Part shown: positions 23,968 to 33,918 of the stretch, one piece after another
Layout of the letters: the number at the start of each line of letters is the position of its first letter
Position numbering within the stretch: position 1 is the first letter of the stretch
DNA from: Prochlorococcaceae cyanobacterium jk18x1bzbins.87
Lineage (GTDB): Bacteria; Cyanobacteriota; Cyanobacteriia; PCC-6307; Cyanobiaceae
Direction: 5' to 3'
Assembly (NCBI GenBank): GCA_022826535.1
Contig: JAJDUS010000129.1
Location: 19,593-83,592, forward strand
Length of the DNA stretch: 64,000 nt
Made by a program: the position numbers and the translations under genes
The notes under the pieces: generated by a model
The model's input: the letters and a program-made list of their open reading frames with translations, nothing else
Database searches by the model: none
What the model was told of the DNA's origin: nothing

Positions 23968-25980
23968 ATGGTTGCCGCACCTGTTTCCATTGATACCCTC
24001 TGCGTCAACAGCATCCGTTTTCTGGCCATTGATGCGGTCAACCAAGCCAAAAGCGGCCACCCCGGCCTGCCCATGGGCGCGGCGCCCATGGGCTATGCCC
24101 TTTGGGACAAGGCGATGCGCCACAATCCCAAGAATCCCAAGTGGTTCAACCGGGATCGCTTTGTCCTGTCTGCTGGCCATGGCTGCATGTTGCTCTATGC
24201 CCTGTTGCACCTGACGGGCTATGACAGCGTGTCCCTGGAGGACATCAGGCAGTTCCGCCAGTGGGGCTCCAAAACGCCAGGGCATCCGGAAACCTTTGAA
24301 ACCGCCGGCGTTGAGGTGACCACAGGTCCCCTGGGGTCCGGCCTGGCCAATGCCGTTGGTCTGGCCATTGCAGAGGCCCATCTGGCCGCCCGGTTTAACC
24401 GGCCGGACTGCACCATCGTGGATCACTACACCTACGTGATCATGGGGGACGGCTGCAATCAGGAGGGGGTGGCCTCGGAAGCCTGTTCCCTGGCGGGTCA
24501 CCTGAAGCTGGGGAAGCTGATCGCCCTCTACGACGACAATCACATCACTATTGATGGGGACACCGGCGTGTCCTTCACCGAGGACGTGCTGAAGCGCTAT
24601 GAGGCCTACGGCTGGCATGTGCAGCATGTCCCCGACGGCAATACCAATGTGGACGGCATCACCAGCGCCATTGAGGCGGCAAAGGCCGTCAAGGATCGGC
24701 CCAGCATCATCAAGGTAACCACCATCATTGGCTATGGCTCCCCCAACAAGAGCAACACCGGTGGCGCCCACGGCACTCCCCTGGGTTTGGAAGAGGCCCA
24801 GTTCACCCGCGAGAATCTGGGATGGGACTATGGCCTGTTTGAAGTGCCCCAGGAGGCCTATGACCAGTTTCGCCAGGCGGTGGAGCGGGGTGCCGCCGCG
24901 GAAGCCCAGTGGAACCACACCCTGAGTGACTACCGCAAGAGCTATCCCGAGGCTGCAGCTGAGCTGGAGCGGATGCTGCGGGGCGAACTGCCCCAAGGCT
25001 GGGATCAGGACCTGCCCATGTATACACCGGAAGACAAAGGTCTGGCCACGCGGAAACACTCGCAGCTTTGCCTGGCTGCCCTGGGTCCGCGCCTGCCTGA
25101 ACTCATTGGGGGCTCCGCTGATCTGACCCACTCCAACTACACGGACATCAAAGGGGAAAAGGGGTCATTCCAGGCTGAAACACCGGAGAAGCGCTATCTC
25201 CATTTCGGGGTGCGGGAACATGCCATGGCGGCCGTGATCAACGGCATTGCCTATCACGACAGCGGCTTGATTCCCTATGGGGGCACCTTCCTGGTGTTTG
25301 CGGACTATATGCGGGGTTCCATGCGGCTTTCAGCCCTCTCAGGACTGGGGGTTCTCTATGTGCTCACCCATGATTCCATCGGGGTGGGAGAAGACGGCCC
25401 CACCCACCAGCCTGTGGAAACCATGGCCTCCCTGCGGGCCATGCCCAACATGGTGGTCATCCGTCCGGGTGACGGCAATGAAACCAGCGGCGCCTACAAG
25501 GTGGCCATCCGTAACCGGAAACGCCCCACTGCCCTGGCCCTCAGCCGCCAGGGAATGCCCAACCAGGCCAACTCTTCCGCGGAAAAGGTGGCCCAGGGGG
25601 CCTACATCCTGGAGGACTGCTCCGGTGTACCTGAACTGATTCTCATCGGCACTGGCAGTGAGTTGGACCTCTGCGTCCAGGCCGCCAAGCAGCTCACCGC
25701 CATGGGCCACCGGATCCGGGTTGTGTCCATGCCCTCCATGGAATTGTTTGAGGAGCAAAGCCCCGCCTACCGGGGCTCCGTTCTTCCCCCAACGGTGCGG
25801 AAACGCCTTGTGGTGGAAGCTGCAGCGGCGTTCGGGTGGCATAAGTACATCGGTCTGGATGGGGACAGCGTGACCATGGGCCGTTTTGGGGCCTCTGCCC
25901 CCGGTGGCACGTGCATGGAAAAATTCGGCTTCACCACCGCCAACGTGGTGGCCAAGGCCCAGGCACTTCTGGCGGCTTAA
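23968..25980 (+). CDS. tkt: Transketolase
   Basis: Thiamine-diphosphate enzyme of the Calvin cycle and pentose phosphate pathway, moving two-carbon units between sugar phosphates. Motifs: [19 protein letters not shown] at the N-terminus, [12 protein letters not shown], the TPP/Mg site GDGCNQEG with DDNHITIDG, and the pyrimidine-domain block [21 protein letters not shown] 23968 gives the standard 670 aa. The stop overlaps by 4 bases (TTAA) the stop of the convergent glycosyltransferase-like gene. With rpiA it covers two steps of ribulose regeneration in this window. Confidence 0.96.
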   Translation: MVAAPVSIDTLCVNSIRFLAIDAVNQAKSGHPGLPMGAAPMGYALWDKAMRHNPKNPKWFNRDRFVLSAGHGCMLLYALLHLTGYDSVSLEDIRQFRQWGSKTPGHPETFETAGVEVTTGPLGSGLANAVGLAIAEAHLAARFNRPDCTIVDHYTYVIMGDGCNQEGVASEACSLAGHLKLGKLIALYDDNHITIDGDTGVSFTEDVLKRYEAYGWHVQHVPDGNTNVDGITSAIEAAKAVKDRPSIIKVTTIIGYGSPNKSNTGGAHGTPLGLEEAQFTRENLGWDYGLFEVPQEAYDQFRQAVERGAAAEAQWNHTLSDYRKSYPEAAAELERMLRGELPQGWDQDLPMYTPEDKGLATRKHSQLCLAALGPRLPELIGGSADLTHSNYTDIKGEKGSFQAETPEKRYLHFGVREHAMAAVINGIAYHDSGLIPYGGTFLVFADYMRGSMRLSALSGLGVLYVLTHDSIGVGEDGPTHQPVETMASLRAMPNMVVIRPGDGNETSGAYKVAIRNRKRPTALALSRQGMPNQANSSAEKVAQGAYILEDCSGVPELILIGTGSELDLCVQAAKQLTAMGHRIRVVSMPSMELFEEQSPAYRGSVLPPTVRKRLVVEAAAAFGWHKYIGLDGDSVTMGRFGASAPGGTCMEKFGFTTANVVAKAQALLAA

Positions 25981-26837
25981 GCACCCAGCGCCTGCAGAAC
26001 CTCTGTTGGACGCAACTGGCTCAGGGGAGGCAGGGGTTTGATGGCATCCCGCTGGGGCAACCGGCGGGGATCCTCCATCCCTGCCGCCACCAGGGCAGTT
26101 CCCGTGAGCACCGCCAACTGGGCCAGACGGGGTTCATCGGTGAGCACCACATCCACACTGGCCACGGTGGCGGCCTCGGCCATCACCGTGGCTGCTGCAC
26201 AGCGCTGAATGCCGCCAGGCGCTTCCCCCTCCGGCGCCAGCCACAGCAGACGCACCGAGGGAACAGCCCGACCCACCGCCTCCACCAACTCCCGCCAGTC
26301 ATCTGTCGACCAGCCCGACCCTGCGCCGGGCGCCAACAGCAAAGCGGGACCATTTCCCTGGGGCAGGCACCCCCTGGCTTCTGCCAGAGCACCCTGGGGG
26401 AGAGGAAGGCGATAGGCGTTGGCGTCACAATGCACCCCCAGGGGCTGTAGCCAGGCCTGCAACGCCTCACCACGCCATCCTGGCGACTCTTTCACCCGCT
26501 CCGTCGCGGAAAACCCGCCACTGGCCACCCGCATGGGGATGTGGGTCAGGCTCAGCAACAGGTCAATGGACCAGTCCGTGGACCCATTGAGGCTGACCTG
26601 AAAATCCGGCTCCCGCACCCGCCCCAGCAGATTGGTCCAATCCGCAAGGGACCACCGCTGACCAAAGGCAAAGGAGATACAGTGCTCCACCGCTGGGAGC
26701 AGGGTCCAGATGGGCGCCACCTCAGCCGGACAGACCACATGCAATTGGGCCGACCGTTGTTCTGCCAGCGCGGCCAGGGTGGGTAGGGCCTGCAACTGGT
26801 CCTCTTCTCCTCCAGGCAGGAGAGCCAGCACCTGCAT
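25977..26837 (-). CDS. GT9-like (ADP-heptose:LPS heptosyltransferase type) glycosyltransferase
   Basis: Probable cytoplasmic sugar transferase for lipopolysaccharide or another glycan. The 286-aa protein shows the layout of glycosyltransferase family 9: an N-terminal Rossmann half ([21 protein letters not shown]), a middle [20 protein letters not shown] that corresponds to the nucleotide-sugar motif (P-G-x-x-W), and a C-terminal [16 protein letters not shown]. It is shorter than classical WaaC/WaaF (about 350 aa), so substrate and activity are uncertain. It is divergent from ispD. Confidence 0.65.
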   Translation of the reverse strand: MQVLALLPGGEEDQLQALPTLAALAEQRSAQLHVVCPAEVAPIWTLLPAVEHCISFAFGQRWSLADWTNLLGRVREPDFQVSLNGSTDWSIDLLLSLTHIPMRVASGGFSATERVKESPGWRGEALQAWLQPLGVHCDANAYRLPLPQGALAEARGCLPQGNGPALLLAPGAGSGWSTDDWRELVEAVGRAVPSVRLLWLAPEGEAPGGIQRCAAATVMAEAATVASVDVVLTDEPRLAQLAVLTGTALVAAGMEDPRRLPQRDAIKPLPPLSQLRPTEVLQALGA

Positions 26838-26900
26838 CGTGATCCTGCGTACCCAGCAAGTTTATGAATGGCAGGCTGAGATGACCATCAAGGAGGAGAA

Positions 26901-27581
26901 ATGCACGTATTGGTTGCCGCCGCGGGCAGCGGCCGCCGTGTAGGCGCTGATCGGAACAAGTTGCTGCTGCCGGTGGCCGGACGGCCTGTTCTGGCCTGGA
27001 CCGTAGCCGCCGCCCTGCAGAGCCGCCGGATCCGGTGGATCGGCATCATCGGCCACCCCCACGACCAGGAGGCCATCCTGGCCATCCTCCATTCCCTGAA
27101 ACCCCATCGCCCAATCCACTGGATTGATGGGGGCCAGAGCCGTCAGGATTCCGTGCAGCGGGGTCTGGCTGGCCTCCCTGCCGATGCCCGCCACGTGCTG
27201 ATCCATGATGGGGCCAGGTGTCTCGTTGCGCCCCGGCTTTTTGATCGCTGCGCTGACGCGGTTGAACACCGTGGCGCCGTGATTGCTGCCGTTCCCGTGA
27301 CAGACACCATCAAGCGGGTGTCCCCGGATCAGCAGGTGGAGGCCACCATCGACCGCTCCCAACTCTGGGCGGCCCAGACACCCCAGGGCTTCCCTGTGGG
27401 GCAACTGCGCCAGGCCCACCACCTGGCCCGTGAACGCCAACTGGCGGTGACGGATGATGCGGCCCTGTTTGAAGTCCTGGGTTGGCCCGTGGCGGTGGAA
27501 CCAGGTAGCCCCCGGAATTTCAAAATCACCACCCCCTTTGACCTGGAGCTGGCAGCATTGCTTCTGCGGTCCAAACCATGA
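26901..27581 (+). CDS. ispD: 2-C-methyl-D-erythritol 4-phosphate cytidylyltransferase
   Basis: Third step of the MEP isoprenoid pathway: CTP plus MEP to CDP-ME, feeding carotenoids, chlorophyll phytol and quinones. The CTP-binding glycine loop [20 protein letters not shown] is at residues 6-25. Further blocks are [17 protein letters not shown] and VTDDAALFE. At 226 aa it has normal length. A strong Shine-Dalgarno sequence AGGAGGAG at 26891-26898 fixes the ATG at 26901. Its TGA overlaps the ATG of the next gene (ATGA), so translation is probably coupled. Confidence 0.94.
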   Translation: MHVLVAAAGSGRRVGADRNKLLLPVAGRPVLAWTVAAALQSRRIRWIGIIGHPHDQEAILAILHSLKPHRPIHWIDGGQSRQDSVQRGLAGLPADARHVLIHDGARCLVAPRLFDRCADAVEHRGAVIAAVPVTDTIKRVSPDQQVEATIDRSQLWAAQTPQGFPVGQLRQAHHLARERQLAVTDDAALFEVLGWPVAVEPGSPRNFKITTPFDLELAALLLRSKP

Positions 27582-28297
27582 CTGAAATGAAACGGCGGCA
27601 GCACGGCCTCCTGGCGGAGGCGACCCCAGGGACCACCCCACCTGGCAGAAACTCCGTAGTGGTGGTGGGGGACATCCACGGCGTGGCCGAACCCCTTCGG
27701 CAAATCATTGACCAGACCCAAGACACTGGCTGCACCCTGGTGTTTGTGGGGGATCTGATTGATCGGGGGCCGGAAGGTTGCCAGGTGATGGAGATGATCA
27801 GGGGGCTGATGGCTGATCCTTCGGGTCACGGCTACAGGACGGTGGTGACGTTGCGGGGCAACCACGAGGACATGCTGATGAAGTCCCGCCATGACCACAC
27901 CTGGAGGGAGTGCTGGCTAGTGAACGGGGGTCAGCCGGAGGATCAGGCGTGGCTGGATCGGAATCAGGGGTGGGGATGGCTGGAAAGCTTCCCGCTGGTC
28001 TATGAACACCCCCGCCCCGTCCTCTTCGATGACAGGCCATGCAGGCTTCTTGTTTCCCATGCATCTCTGAATCCCAAGCGGGATCTGAAAGATCAGGATG
28101 AGGAGGACCTGCTGTGGAACCGGAAGGTGGCGGGGTTTGGTCAAGACACCGTCTGTGTCCATGGTCACACCCCCCAGCGCAATGGCAAACCCACCCTGAA
28201 AGAGACCCGCACCGGCCCCGTCCTCATGGTTGATACAGGGGCCGTCTTCACAGGATGCCTGACAGGGATGTGCTTCACGGAAGTGGGGGAAGGGTAG
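27578..28297 (+). CDS. Calcineurin-like metallophosphoesterase (Ser/Thr phosphatase / ApaH type)
   Basis: Two-metal phosphoesterase. The ligand motifs GDIHG (31-35), GDLIDRG (58-64), RGNHED (93-98), VSHASL and CVHGHTP are all present, as in PPP-family phosphatases and diadenosine tetraphosphatases. Its substrate cannot be told from sequence. At 239 aa it is compact. It overlaps ispD by 4 bases. Its last 100 bases are found again, with two substitutions and a changed stop, at 28980-29079, which marks the left edge of the restriction island. Confidence 0.85.
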   Translation: MTEMKRRQHGLLAEATPGTTPPGRNSVVVVGDIHGVAEPLRQIIDQTQDTGCTLVFVGDLIDRGPEGCQVMEMIRGLMADPSGHGYRTVVTLRGNHEDMLMKSRHDHTWRECWLVNGGQPEDQAWLDRNQGWGWLESFPLVYEHPRPVLFDDRPCRLLVSHASLNPKRDLKDQDEEDLLWNRKVAGFGQDTVCVHGHTPQRNGKPTLKETRTGPVLMVDTGAVFTGCLTGMCFTEVGEG

Positions 28298-28425
28298 CGA
28301 CTGTCGCCCCTGTCCAGGAGAAGCCAGTATGCATCGGTTGCCTTCAGGGCATCGTTCTGCTGTATGAGATCCGCTGGGGTGGAAGTGGGGGAAGTGCGGA
28401 ATGTTAGGGGGCTTTTTCAACGCTC

Positions 28426-28656
28426 TTAAGGCTGCTTGGCCGCCAAGAGACTTTCCACCAAGCGGTCCAGCGTCTCTCCCAAGACTCTGTTATCTGCCCG
28501 ATGCTCTGCCCGTAACTCCTTCATATCGGCTCGGAGTTCGTCAATGCGTTTCTCTCGGTTTTTCACCGCATACCAGAGCACCCCCAGCCATCCCAGCACG
28601 CCCGCTTGCAGTCCTAGTGGCAACCACTCGCCAAGAACTGGCGGAAGGGGAGGCAT
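28426..28656 (-). CDS. Small membrane protein with coiled coil, unknown function
   Basis: I do not recognise this family. From ATG 28656 it encodes 76 residues: a hydrophobic segment at about 8-31 (LPLGLQAGVLGWLGVLWYAV) followed by a strongly charged heptad-like stretch (NREKRIDELRADMKELRAEH) up to the C-terminus. The layout resembles small phage- or plasmid-borne membrane proteins, but there is no direct evidence. It sits between the metallophosphoesterase and the duplicated fragment of that gene, in accessory DNA. Confidence 0.45.
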   Translation of the reverse strand: MPPLPPVLGEWLPLGLQAGVLGWLGVLWYAVKNREKRIDELRADMKELRAEHRADNRVLGETLDRLVESLLAAKQP

Positions 28657-28689
28657 GGACTGACCTATGGCGTAGGGACACCATAACAT

Positions 28690-28979
28690 TCAACGTCGAA
28701 GGCCGGGGTCAAAAAACCGGCTACACCCCTTTGGGAGGGACAGAACGTATTCAACCCGAGTTCTGGATAAGGGGATCCGAGAGAAAGGGGGAAGCGCTCT
28801 CGTCTGAGCCCCTGAATGAGTGGTAAGCCTCTGTTGGAACCAAGCTGGCGGTCTGTCACAACGCACGCATCAGCCGCAACAAGGTGTTCCGAGGGCTGGC
28901 CCAATGGGGCCGACAAGTTGAAGTCGGGCATGGGGTTGGAGCACACCCGACACCGATCTCCCATCAATGCCTTCGTCCA
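28690..28979. other. Non-coding accessory DNA with IS-like repeat
   Basis: No convincing gene. It holds a 22-base sequence (28753-28774) that recurs exactly at 63860-63881. The following 100 or so bases show patchy similarity between the two places, for example around GTAAGCCTCTG-TGGA against GAAAGCCTCTGGTGGA. I read this as the remains of a mobile element of unknown family. Confidence 0.45.
28753..28774 (+). repeat. 22-base repeat, copy 1
   Basis: Begins AACCCGAGTTC and ends ATAAGGGG. An identical copy at 63860-63881 directly abuts the broken transposase fragment at the right end of the window, so it may be a terminus of an insertion sequence or a small non-autonomous element. Confidence 0.6.
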
Positions 28980-29079
28980 TGAAAGAGACCCGCACCGGCC
29001 CCGTCCTCATGGTTGATACAGGGACCGTCTTCACAGGATGCCTGACAGGGATGTGCTTTACGGAAGTGGGGGAAGGGTG
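28980..29079 (+). pseudogene. Duplicated 3' end of the metallophosphoesterase gene
   Basis: These 100 bases match 28197-28296, the end of the phosphoesterase gene, in the same orientation. I count two internal differences (G to A in the GGGGCCG stretch, C to T in TGCTTCACGG), plus loss of the original stop at the very end. It has no start and is a fragment. It lies immediately before the 3' end of the DUF45 gene, so the accessory DNA at 28298-28979 is enclosed in a direct repeat. Confidence 0.85.
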
Positions 29080-29083
29080 TTAC

Positions 29084-29800
29084 TCAGACATGTCCTAAAA
29101 GAGATGCAGCTTGTTGCTTCAGCCACTGTTTGTGCTCTTCATAGGCGCCATCATGGCGACCGACTAACCGCCAGAAGCCTTTGGAGTGGTTGGGGTGGAC
29201 GAGATGGCATAGCTCATGGATCACCACGTAGTTCGCGATGGCATGGGGCGCCTTGATGATGTTCCAGTTGAACACCAGATGCCCTTTTTTGTTGCAGGAT
29301 CCCCAGCGTGATTTGAAATTGCGAACACTCATGCCCGTTGGCGTCACCCCGATCTGCTGGGCGTAGCGGTTGGTCTTTTCGCGCAGGTGTTCCAATGCCC
29401 TGGAGCAATACCAGTTTTGCAGGTACTGCTGGATTCTTTGCTGCCGCTGCGCCCCTTTCTCCTTGGGGCGCACCGTTGCCCTGAGGTATCCCCCGACAAG
29501 GCGCACGCCCACCTGATGCCCCTCCTGCACTTTGAGGCGGTAGTTGCGCCCCAGATAGGGGAATGCCTCCCCACTGACCAGTTCCCTGGGGCGGTGGGGT
29601 GGGACCCGCTGCAATTCAGCCACCTTGGACCTGATCCAGGAGCGCTTTTGCCTGAGGATCGCTGCCACCCGCCCATCCTCCAGGTGTTCAGGTACCCGCA
29701 CCTGAAGATCACTACCGACGATGTGAAGGGCAGCGGTTCGTCTCATGGAGCGGACCACTTCCACCTGCAGACCCAGCACCTCTTCCGGGATGGCAGTCAT
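29084..29800 (-). CDS. DUF45 / YgjP-type zinc metallopeptidase
   Basis: Metallopeptidase-like protein of the DUF45 (YgjP, M48-like) family. It shows the family blocks RNFKSRWGSCNKKG and the zinc-binding HELCHLVHPNHSKGFW, with the helix motif HExxH replaced by HELCH as in this family. Length 238 aa is normal. Its ATG overlaps the hsdR TGA (ATGA), so it is the last gene of an hsdM-hsdS-hsdR-DUF45 operon. Linkage of this family to type I restriction genes is well known in bacterial genomes, but its role there is not established. Confidence 0.88.
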   Translation of the reverse strand: MTAIPEEVLGLQVEVVRSMRRTAALHIVGSDLQVRVPEHLEDGRVAAILRQKRSWIRSKVAELQRVPPHRPRELVSGEAFPYLGRNYRLKVQEGHQVGVRLVGGYLRATVRPKEKGAQRQQRIQQYLQNWYCSRALEHLREKTNRYAQQIGVTPTGMSVRNFKSRWGSCNKKGHLVFNWNIIKAPHAIANYVVIHELCHLVHPNHSKGFWRLVGRHDGAYEEHKQWLKQQAASLLGHV

Positions 29801-32769
29801 TGAAACCTGACCTTGGCGAGATCCATGAACCGCTCCGTGACGGCCTTCACCAAGGCTTTGTCGCCAAAGGGTTGGCCAAGGATGGATCGCTTGATCTGAA
29901 GCTCGATGCGGAGGACCTCATCCCACTTGTCGAAGAACCCGACGATCCGGGTTGCTTCCTGGAGATCGGCAACCAGTTTCTGGTTCAGATCCAGCACCCT
30001 CTGGTGGGTCTCCTCATCCATTGCATCATCACCTGTTGCCGTTGTGACCTCTGCCATCAAGACCCTGTAGAAAGCCCCTTCTTCTTCGCTGAGTCCCAGG
30101 TCAGCATCCTGCCGGGCCTTCTCTTGCTCCATCCCGTCACGGAATAGCAGCAGTTGCTGGAGCAGTTCCCCCCAGCGGTTCTCGTACTTCTGGATGATTT
30201 CCTCCAGTCGTTTGGAAAGGGTTTGGTAGTACTCAGGATCCTCATCCAGCTTGACCTTGATGTGCGCCCTGATGGCGTGTTCCACCTCAGACGCCTTGGC
30301 CCGGTCGTTGGTGTGGGCGGCAAGTACCTGCTCAAACTCCACGTCAAAGAGTTTGGTGGGCGGGATGCGGGGATCAACGCCGGTGGCACGCACATGGTCT
30401 TCAATGAGGGCGCGCACCTTTTTCCCACACCCGACGATGTCCAACTGCTCGTCCCGATAGCGGTTGCGGCACCCGATGACCACCTTGCCCAATGCCTTGA
30501 GATCAGCAAGGAACGGGGTGGCGGCGGGATCTGGGAGGACAATCTCCATCTGCCTGGCAAAAGTTCTGAAATCCGCCTCAAATTGCTGGCGTTTCAGTTC
30601 ATCCGCCAGCCTGGTGATGCAAGCATCGGTGTCCTGGAGGTTTACGCCCCTCAGGTGCTGCTTGGCCCTGGTGTGGGCTGCCTGAAGTTTGGGGATTTCG
30701 TCCTTGAGATCTTTGAGGGCGCCCTGGACATCGGTGGATGAGAAAACCTGCAACGCCTCTGCCAGGTAGTCGGTGAGGCCGAAGTAATCAACGATGTACC
30801 CGCTGAACTTGTTTGCCCTGGTGCGGTTCACCCGGGCGATGGCTTGCAGCAGGCTGTGGTCCGTCAGTTTGCGGTCCAGGTACATGACCTGACAGACGGG
30901 GGCATCAAATCCGGTCAGCAGCATGTCCTTGACGATCAAGATGGAGAGGGGGTGTTCCCCCATGGGCTTCTTGAAGTGTTCCACCGTCGCCTTATGGTCA
31001 GCAGGGTTGGCCCATCGCGCAAGGTGGGGCGGGTCGTTGTGCTTGCCCGAGATCACCACTGCCGAGGCAGGAGCATCGGGAATGGCATCCAGTTTCTGCT
31101 TGTAGGTGACCGCTGCTGCCCTGCTGGCAGTGACCACCATGGCCTTGAACCCATTGGGGAGGATATGGGTTCGGTAGTGCTCCACCAGATCCTGAGCCAC
31201 CCATGCAATCCGTTGGGGCGCCTCCAGCACGGCCCGTTCTGTCCCGTATTTCCTCTTGATGGCCTCCTTCTCCTCTGGCGTCTTGTCCTGAAAGTAGCGA
31301 TCAAAGAGGGCATCCAGGGAGTCCCCCGTCACTTTGGTGTGGGCCTCCCGTCCTTCATAGAGGATTTGGACTGTGGCGCCGTCAGCAACGGCCTGCTCAA
31401 TGGTGTAGGTGTCGATATAGGCGCCGAACTCGCCGGTGGTCTTCCGGGATGTAATCAGGGGTGTGCCGGTGAACGCGATCTTGGGGGCATTGGGCAGGGC
31501 GGCATTGATGGCGGCCCCCAAAGTGCCGTATTGGGTGCGGTGGGCCTCATCCGCCAGAACGATGATCCGCTCGGAAGCATTGAGACAGGCAAATCCCAGG
31601 TTGTCTCCTTCCTGGAGTTTCTGGATGGTGGCGGTCACCAGATCCGAGGCATCCCTGGCCAGCAATTCCTTGAGATGGCTGACCGACGAGGCATGAAGGA
31701 CGCTTTCTCCTTGCGCCCGTCTGAACGTGGCCGTCAGTTGCTGATCCAGTTGGGTGCGGTCCGTGAGGAAGACAAGTTTGCAGTCCCGCAACGCAGGATC
31801 CCGCCTGATCTTCCGGGTGAGGAACACCATGGTGAGGGACTTCCCTGATCCCTGGGTATGCCAGATGACGCCCCCCTTGCTCCTGCGATCCCCCGGCGCC
31901 TTGAGGCGGGCCACGGTCTTCTGAACCGCCCTGAACTGCTGATACCGGGCCACCTTCTTGACGGTGCGGCCGCCTTCGGTTTCAAAGACGGTGAAATTCC
32001 GGATCAGGTCCAGAAACGTCTTCGGGGCGAGCAACCCTTGAATCAAAACCTGCTGGCCAGTTGGGGCATCCCCCAACTCCTTCCGATCCAGTGGATAGGG
32101 ATCTTTCCATTCCAGGTAGTGCTCAACGGATGAGGAAATGGTGCCAAACCGTGCTCCATCCCGATGGGTGGAGATCATTACCTGGTTGTAGTGGAAGAGT
32201 TTTTCGCAGCCTTCCATGTCGCCTGGATTGCGCAGGTTGGCGTAGCGGCGCAGTTGGCTGATGCCCTCCGCCATGGGATTGGTGACGAAGGGAGACTTGC
32301 ACTCCATCACTGCCAACGGCAACCCATTCACAAAAAGGGTGATGTCGGGAATGATGGTCTGGGCCGGGCCTTGAACCTTGAGCTGGTCAACGCAAAGGAA
32401 CTCGTTGTTCTCTGGGGTGTCAAAGTCAATGAGTTTGACCGTCTGCCCACGGCGACCACTGCCCAGATCCTGATCAACACTGAAGTATTGGGTGAGACGT
32501 TCCCAGAGCTGTTGATTTGCCTCCATTAACGTGGGGGTTTGGATCAAAGTGACTTCACGGACCACCTTGCGGAGGTTTTCCTCACTGATCCAGGGATTGA
32601 TGCATTGGATGGCCTGCTCCAGATTGGGGATCAGCACCACGTCTCTGAGGGTTGAGCGGTGGTTGCTCTGCTCTGGCACAAGCGTGGCGCCATCCAGATG
32701 AATCCATCCCAGGCCCTTGAGTTGCTCAAGGGCAGGCGCTTCTACAAATTGGCGCTCGTCGCTTGTCAT
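29797..32769 (-). CDS. hsdR: Type I restriction endonuclease subunit R
   Basis: Motor and nuclease subunit of a type I restriction-modification complex that translocates and cuts unmethylated DNA. Domain order: N-terminal nuclease with the D-ExK site (PDITLFVNGLPLAVMECKSP), then a superfamily 2 helicase with Walker A QGSGKSLTMVFLTRK, DEAH box LADEAHRTQYG, motif III AFTGTPL and motif VI QAIARVNRTRANK, then a helical C-terminus that binds HsdM. At 990 aa it is full length with no break. It lies 3 bases after the hsdS stop. Confidence 0.95.
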   Translation of the reverse strand: MTSDERQFVEAPALEQLKGLGWIHLDGATLVPEQSNHRSTLRDVVLIPNLEQAIQCINPWISEENLRKVVREVTLIQTPTLMEANQQLWERLTQYFSVDQDLGSGRRGQTVKLIDFDTPENNEFLCVDQLKVQGPAQTIIPDITLFVNGLPLAVMECKSPFVTNPMAEGISQLRRYANLRNPGDMEGCEKLFHYNQVMISTHRDGARFGTISSSVEHYLEWKDPYPLDRKELGDAPTGQQVLIQGLLAPKTFLDLIRNFTVFETEGGRTVKKVARYQQFRAVQKTVARLKAPGDRRSKGGVIWHTQGSGKSLTMVFLTRKIRRDPALRDCKLVFLTDRTQLDQQLTATFRRAQGESVLHASSVSHLKELLARDASDLVTATIQKLQEGDNLGFACLNASERIIVLADEAHRTQYGTLGAAINAALPNAPKIAFTGTPLITSRKTTGEFGAYIDTYTIEQAVADGATVQILYEGREAHTKVTGDSLDALFDRYFQDKTPEEKEAIKRKYGTERAVLEAPQRIAWVAQDLVEHYRTHILPNGFKAMVVTASRAAAVTYKQKLDAIPDAPASAVVISGKHNDPPHLARWANPADHKATVEHFKKPMGEHPLSILIVKDMLLTGFDAPVCQVMYLDRKLTDHSLLQAIARVNRTRANKFSGYIVDYFGLTDYLAEALQVFSSTDVQGALKDLKDEIPKLQAAHTRAKQHLRGVNLQDTDACITRLADELKRQQFEADFRTFARQMEIVLPDPAATPFLADLKALGKVVIGCRNRYRDEQLDIVGCGKKVRALIEDHVRATGVDPRIPPTKLFDVEFEQVLAAHTNDRAKASEVEHAIRAHIKVKLDEDPEYYQTLSKRLEEIIQKYENRWGELLQQLLLFRDGMEQEKARQDADLGLSEEEGAFYRVLMAEVTTATGDDAMDEETHQRVLDLNQKLVADLQEATRIVGFFDKWDEVLRIELQIKRSILGQPFGDKALVKAVTERFMDLAKVRFQ

Positions 32770-32772
32770 GGT

Positions 32773-33918
32773 TTAGATGGCGACCCGCTTGCGGCCGGAG
32801 AGGAGGTCAGATGAAAGTCCAGATCTGAGAATTTTAAGGGACTCTATTTCAGAGACCTCTGCATCAATTGCCCTTGCGACGCTTTCGGAAAGTGTAGATA
32901 TTTTTCTTTGTGTCTCTATTGCTACAAATGGTACCTTGTAATTCTGTAATTGTATTGTGTCTATACTCTCAACTGTTGTACCACTTTTCATGCATGATGA
33001 AAGAATATCAGAGGATCGCCCCTTGAGAAAGTAAAGCAGAAAACTCGGATCCCATTCACTGTTTGGAGTCAATGCCTTGAGATCTTGATTGATGGCAACA
33101 TCTTTTGTTGTGATTGAGATAGGTAGTGTGTGGCGTAAGATGCCACTTCTCGTAACGAAGAGAATTGAATTGGCTGGAATTAGTGAGGTTGGTGAATTTT
33201 GAAGCGCTGACTCGCTTATTTGGTCTTGAGAACTGACAATCTTGTCGCTTTTCATATCTTTTGGTGAGATCCATGGAATTGTTCCATTCCAAAATTCGGA
33301 CCTCATCTTAGATGGTGTTCCTCCTCCTTTCCATTTTCCAATTAGTCTTAATGGCACTGTTTCTACAGATAATTGTTGTCTGATTGCATCTTCTATAAGA
33401 AATCTTAGTGTCATCTGCTTTTTTTCAATCCTTCGCGTCTTGACCGCAAGCAGATTATCAGTCCCCGAAAGTATCTCGGCGATCTTTTTTTGCTCGGGGA
33501 GCGGGGGAAGTGGGATTTTTAAGTCCTCAAGAAATTCTCTGGATAAGTGGGGAACACCAGTCCCTTCAGCAGAATTCCTCAAATCTTTTTGCTTACTGGA
33601 GATAAAGTGATAAAGATATTTGGCATCTACATCTTCGTCTGCGCTGCTTAAAGATGCGAGTGTTGAGCCTAAATACCCCTGATGACCAGTGCTTGAGAGG
33701 CCGCACCTTTCACCGTCCCAAACTAGTAGGATGTCTTCTTCATTTACATATTTACATGATTGATCGTCAGTGAAAAATCTATATTGTCTATTAAAGGATT
33801 CAATGAGAAGATAAGGTTTATCCTTCTCACTCTGCTGATGATCTCTTATTATCGCTGGTTTTTTACCCTTGGCGATACAAATCAATTCTCTAAGAGGTAC
33901 TCGCTTTATTTCACTCAT
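32773..33918 (-). CDS. hsdS: Type I restriction enzyme specificity subunit S
   Basis: Recognises the bipartite DNA target and holds two HsdM subunits. Two target recognition domains (about 1-145 and 185-345) are each followed by a conserved helix; the first ends with the family signature [16 protein letters not shown]. The second opens with [20 protein letters not shown], a common TRD start. At 381 aa it is complete. The DNA is clearly A+T-richer than hsdM, hsdR and the core genes, as often seen for horizontally reshuffled hsdS genes. It overlaps hsdM by 8 bases. Confidence 0.92.
   Translation of the reverse strand: MSEIKRVPLRELICIAKGKKPAIIRDHQQSEKDKPYLLIESFNRQYRFFTDDQSCKYVNEEDILLVWDGERCGLSSTGHQGYLGSTLASLSSADEDVDAKYLYHFISSKQKDLRNSAEGTGVPHLSREFLEDLKIPLPPLPEQKKIAEILSGTDNLLAVKTRRIEKKQMTLRFLIEDAIRQQLSVETVPLRLIGKWKGGGTPSKMRSEFWNGTIPWISPKDMKSDKIVSSQDQISESALQNSPTSLIPANSILFVTRSGILRHTLPISITTKDVAINQDLKALTPNSEWDPSFLLYFLKGRSSDILSSCMKSGTTVESIDTIQLQNYKVPFVAIETQRKISTLSESVARAIDAEVSEIESLKILRSGLSSDLLSGRKRVAI

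Noticed and set aside
23293..25131. 612-residue minus-strand frame opposite fabF and tkt
   Set aside because: Long only because of high GC content; lies fully antisense to two well-supported genes and matches no family.
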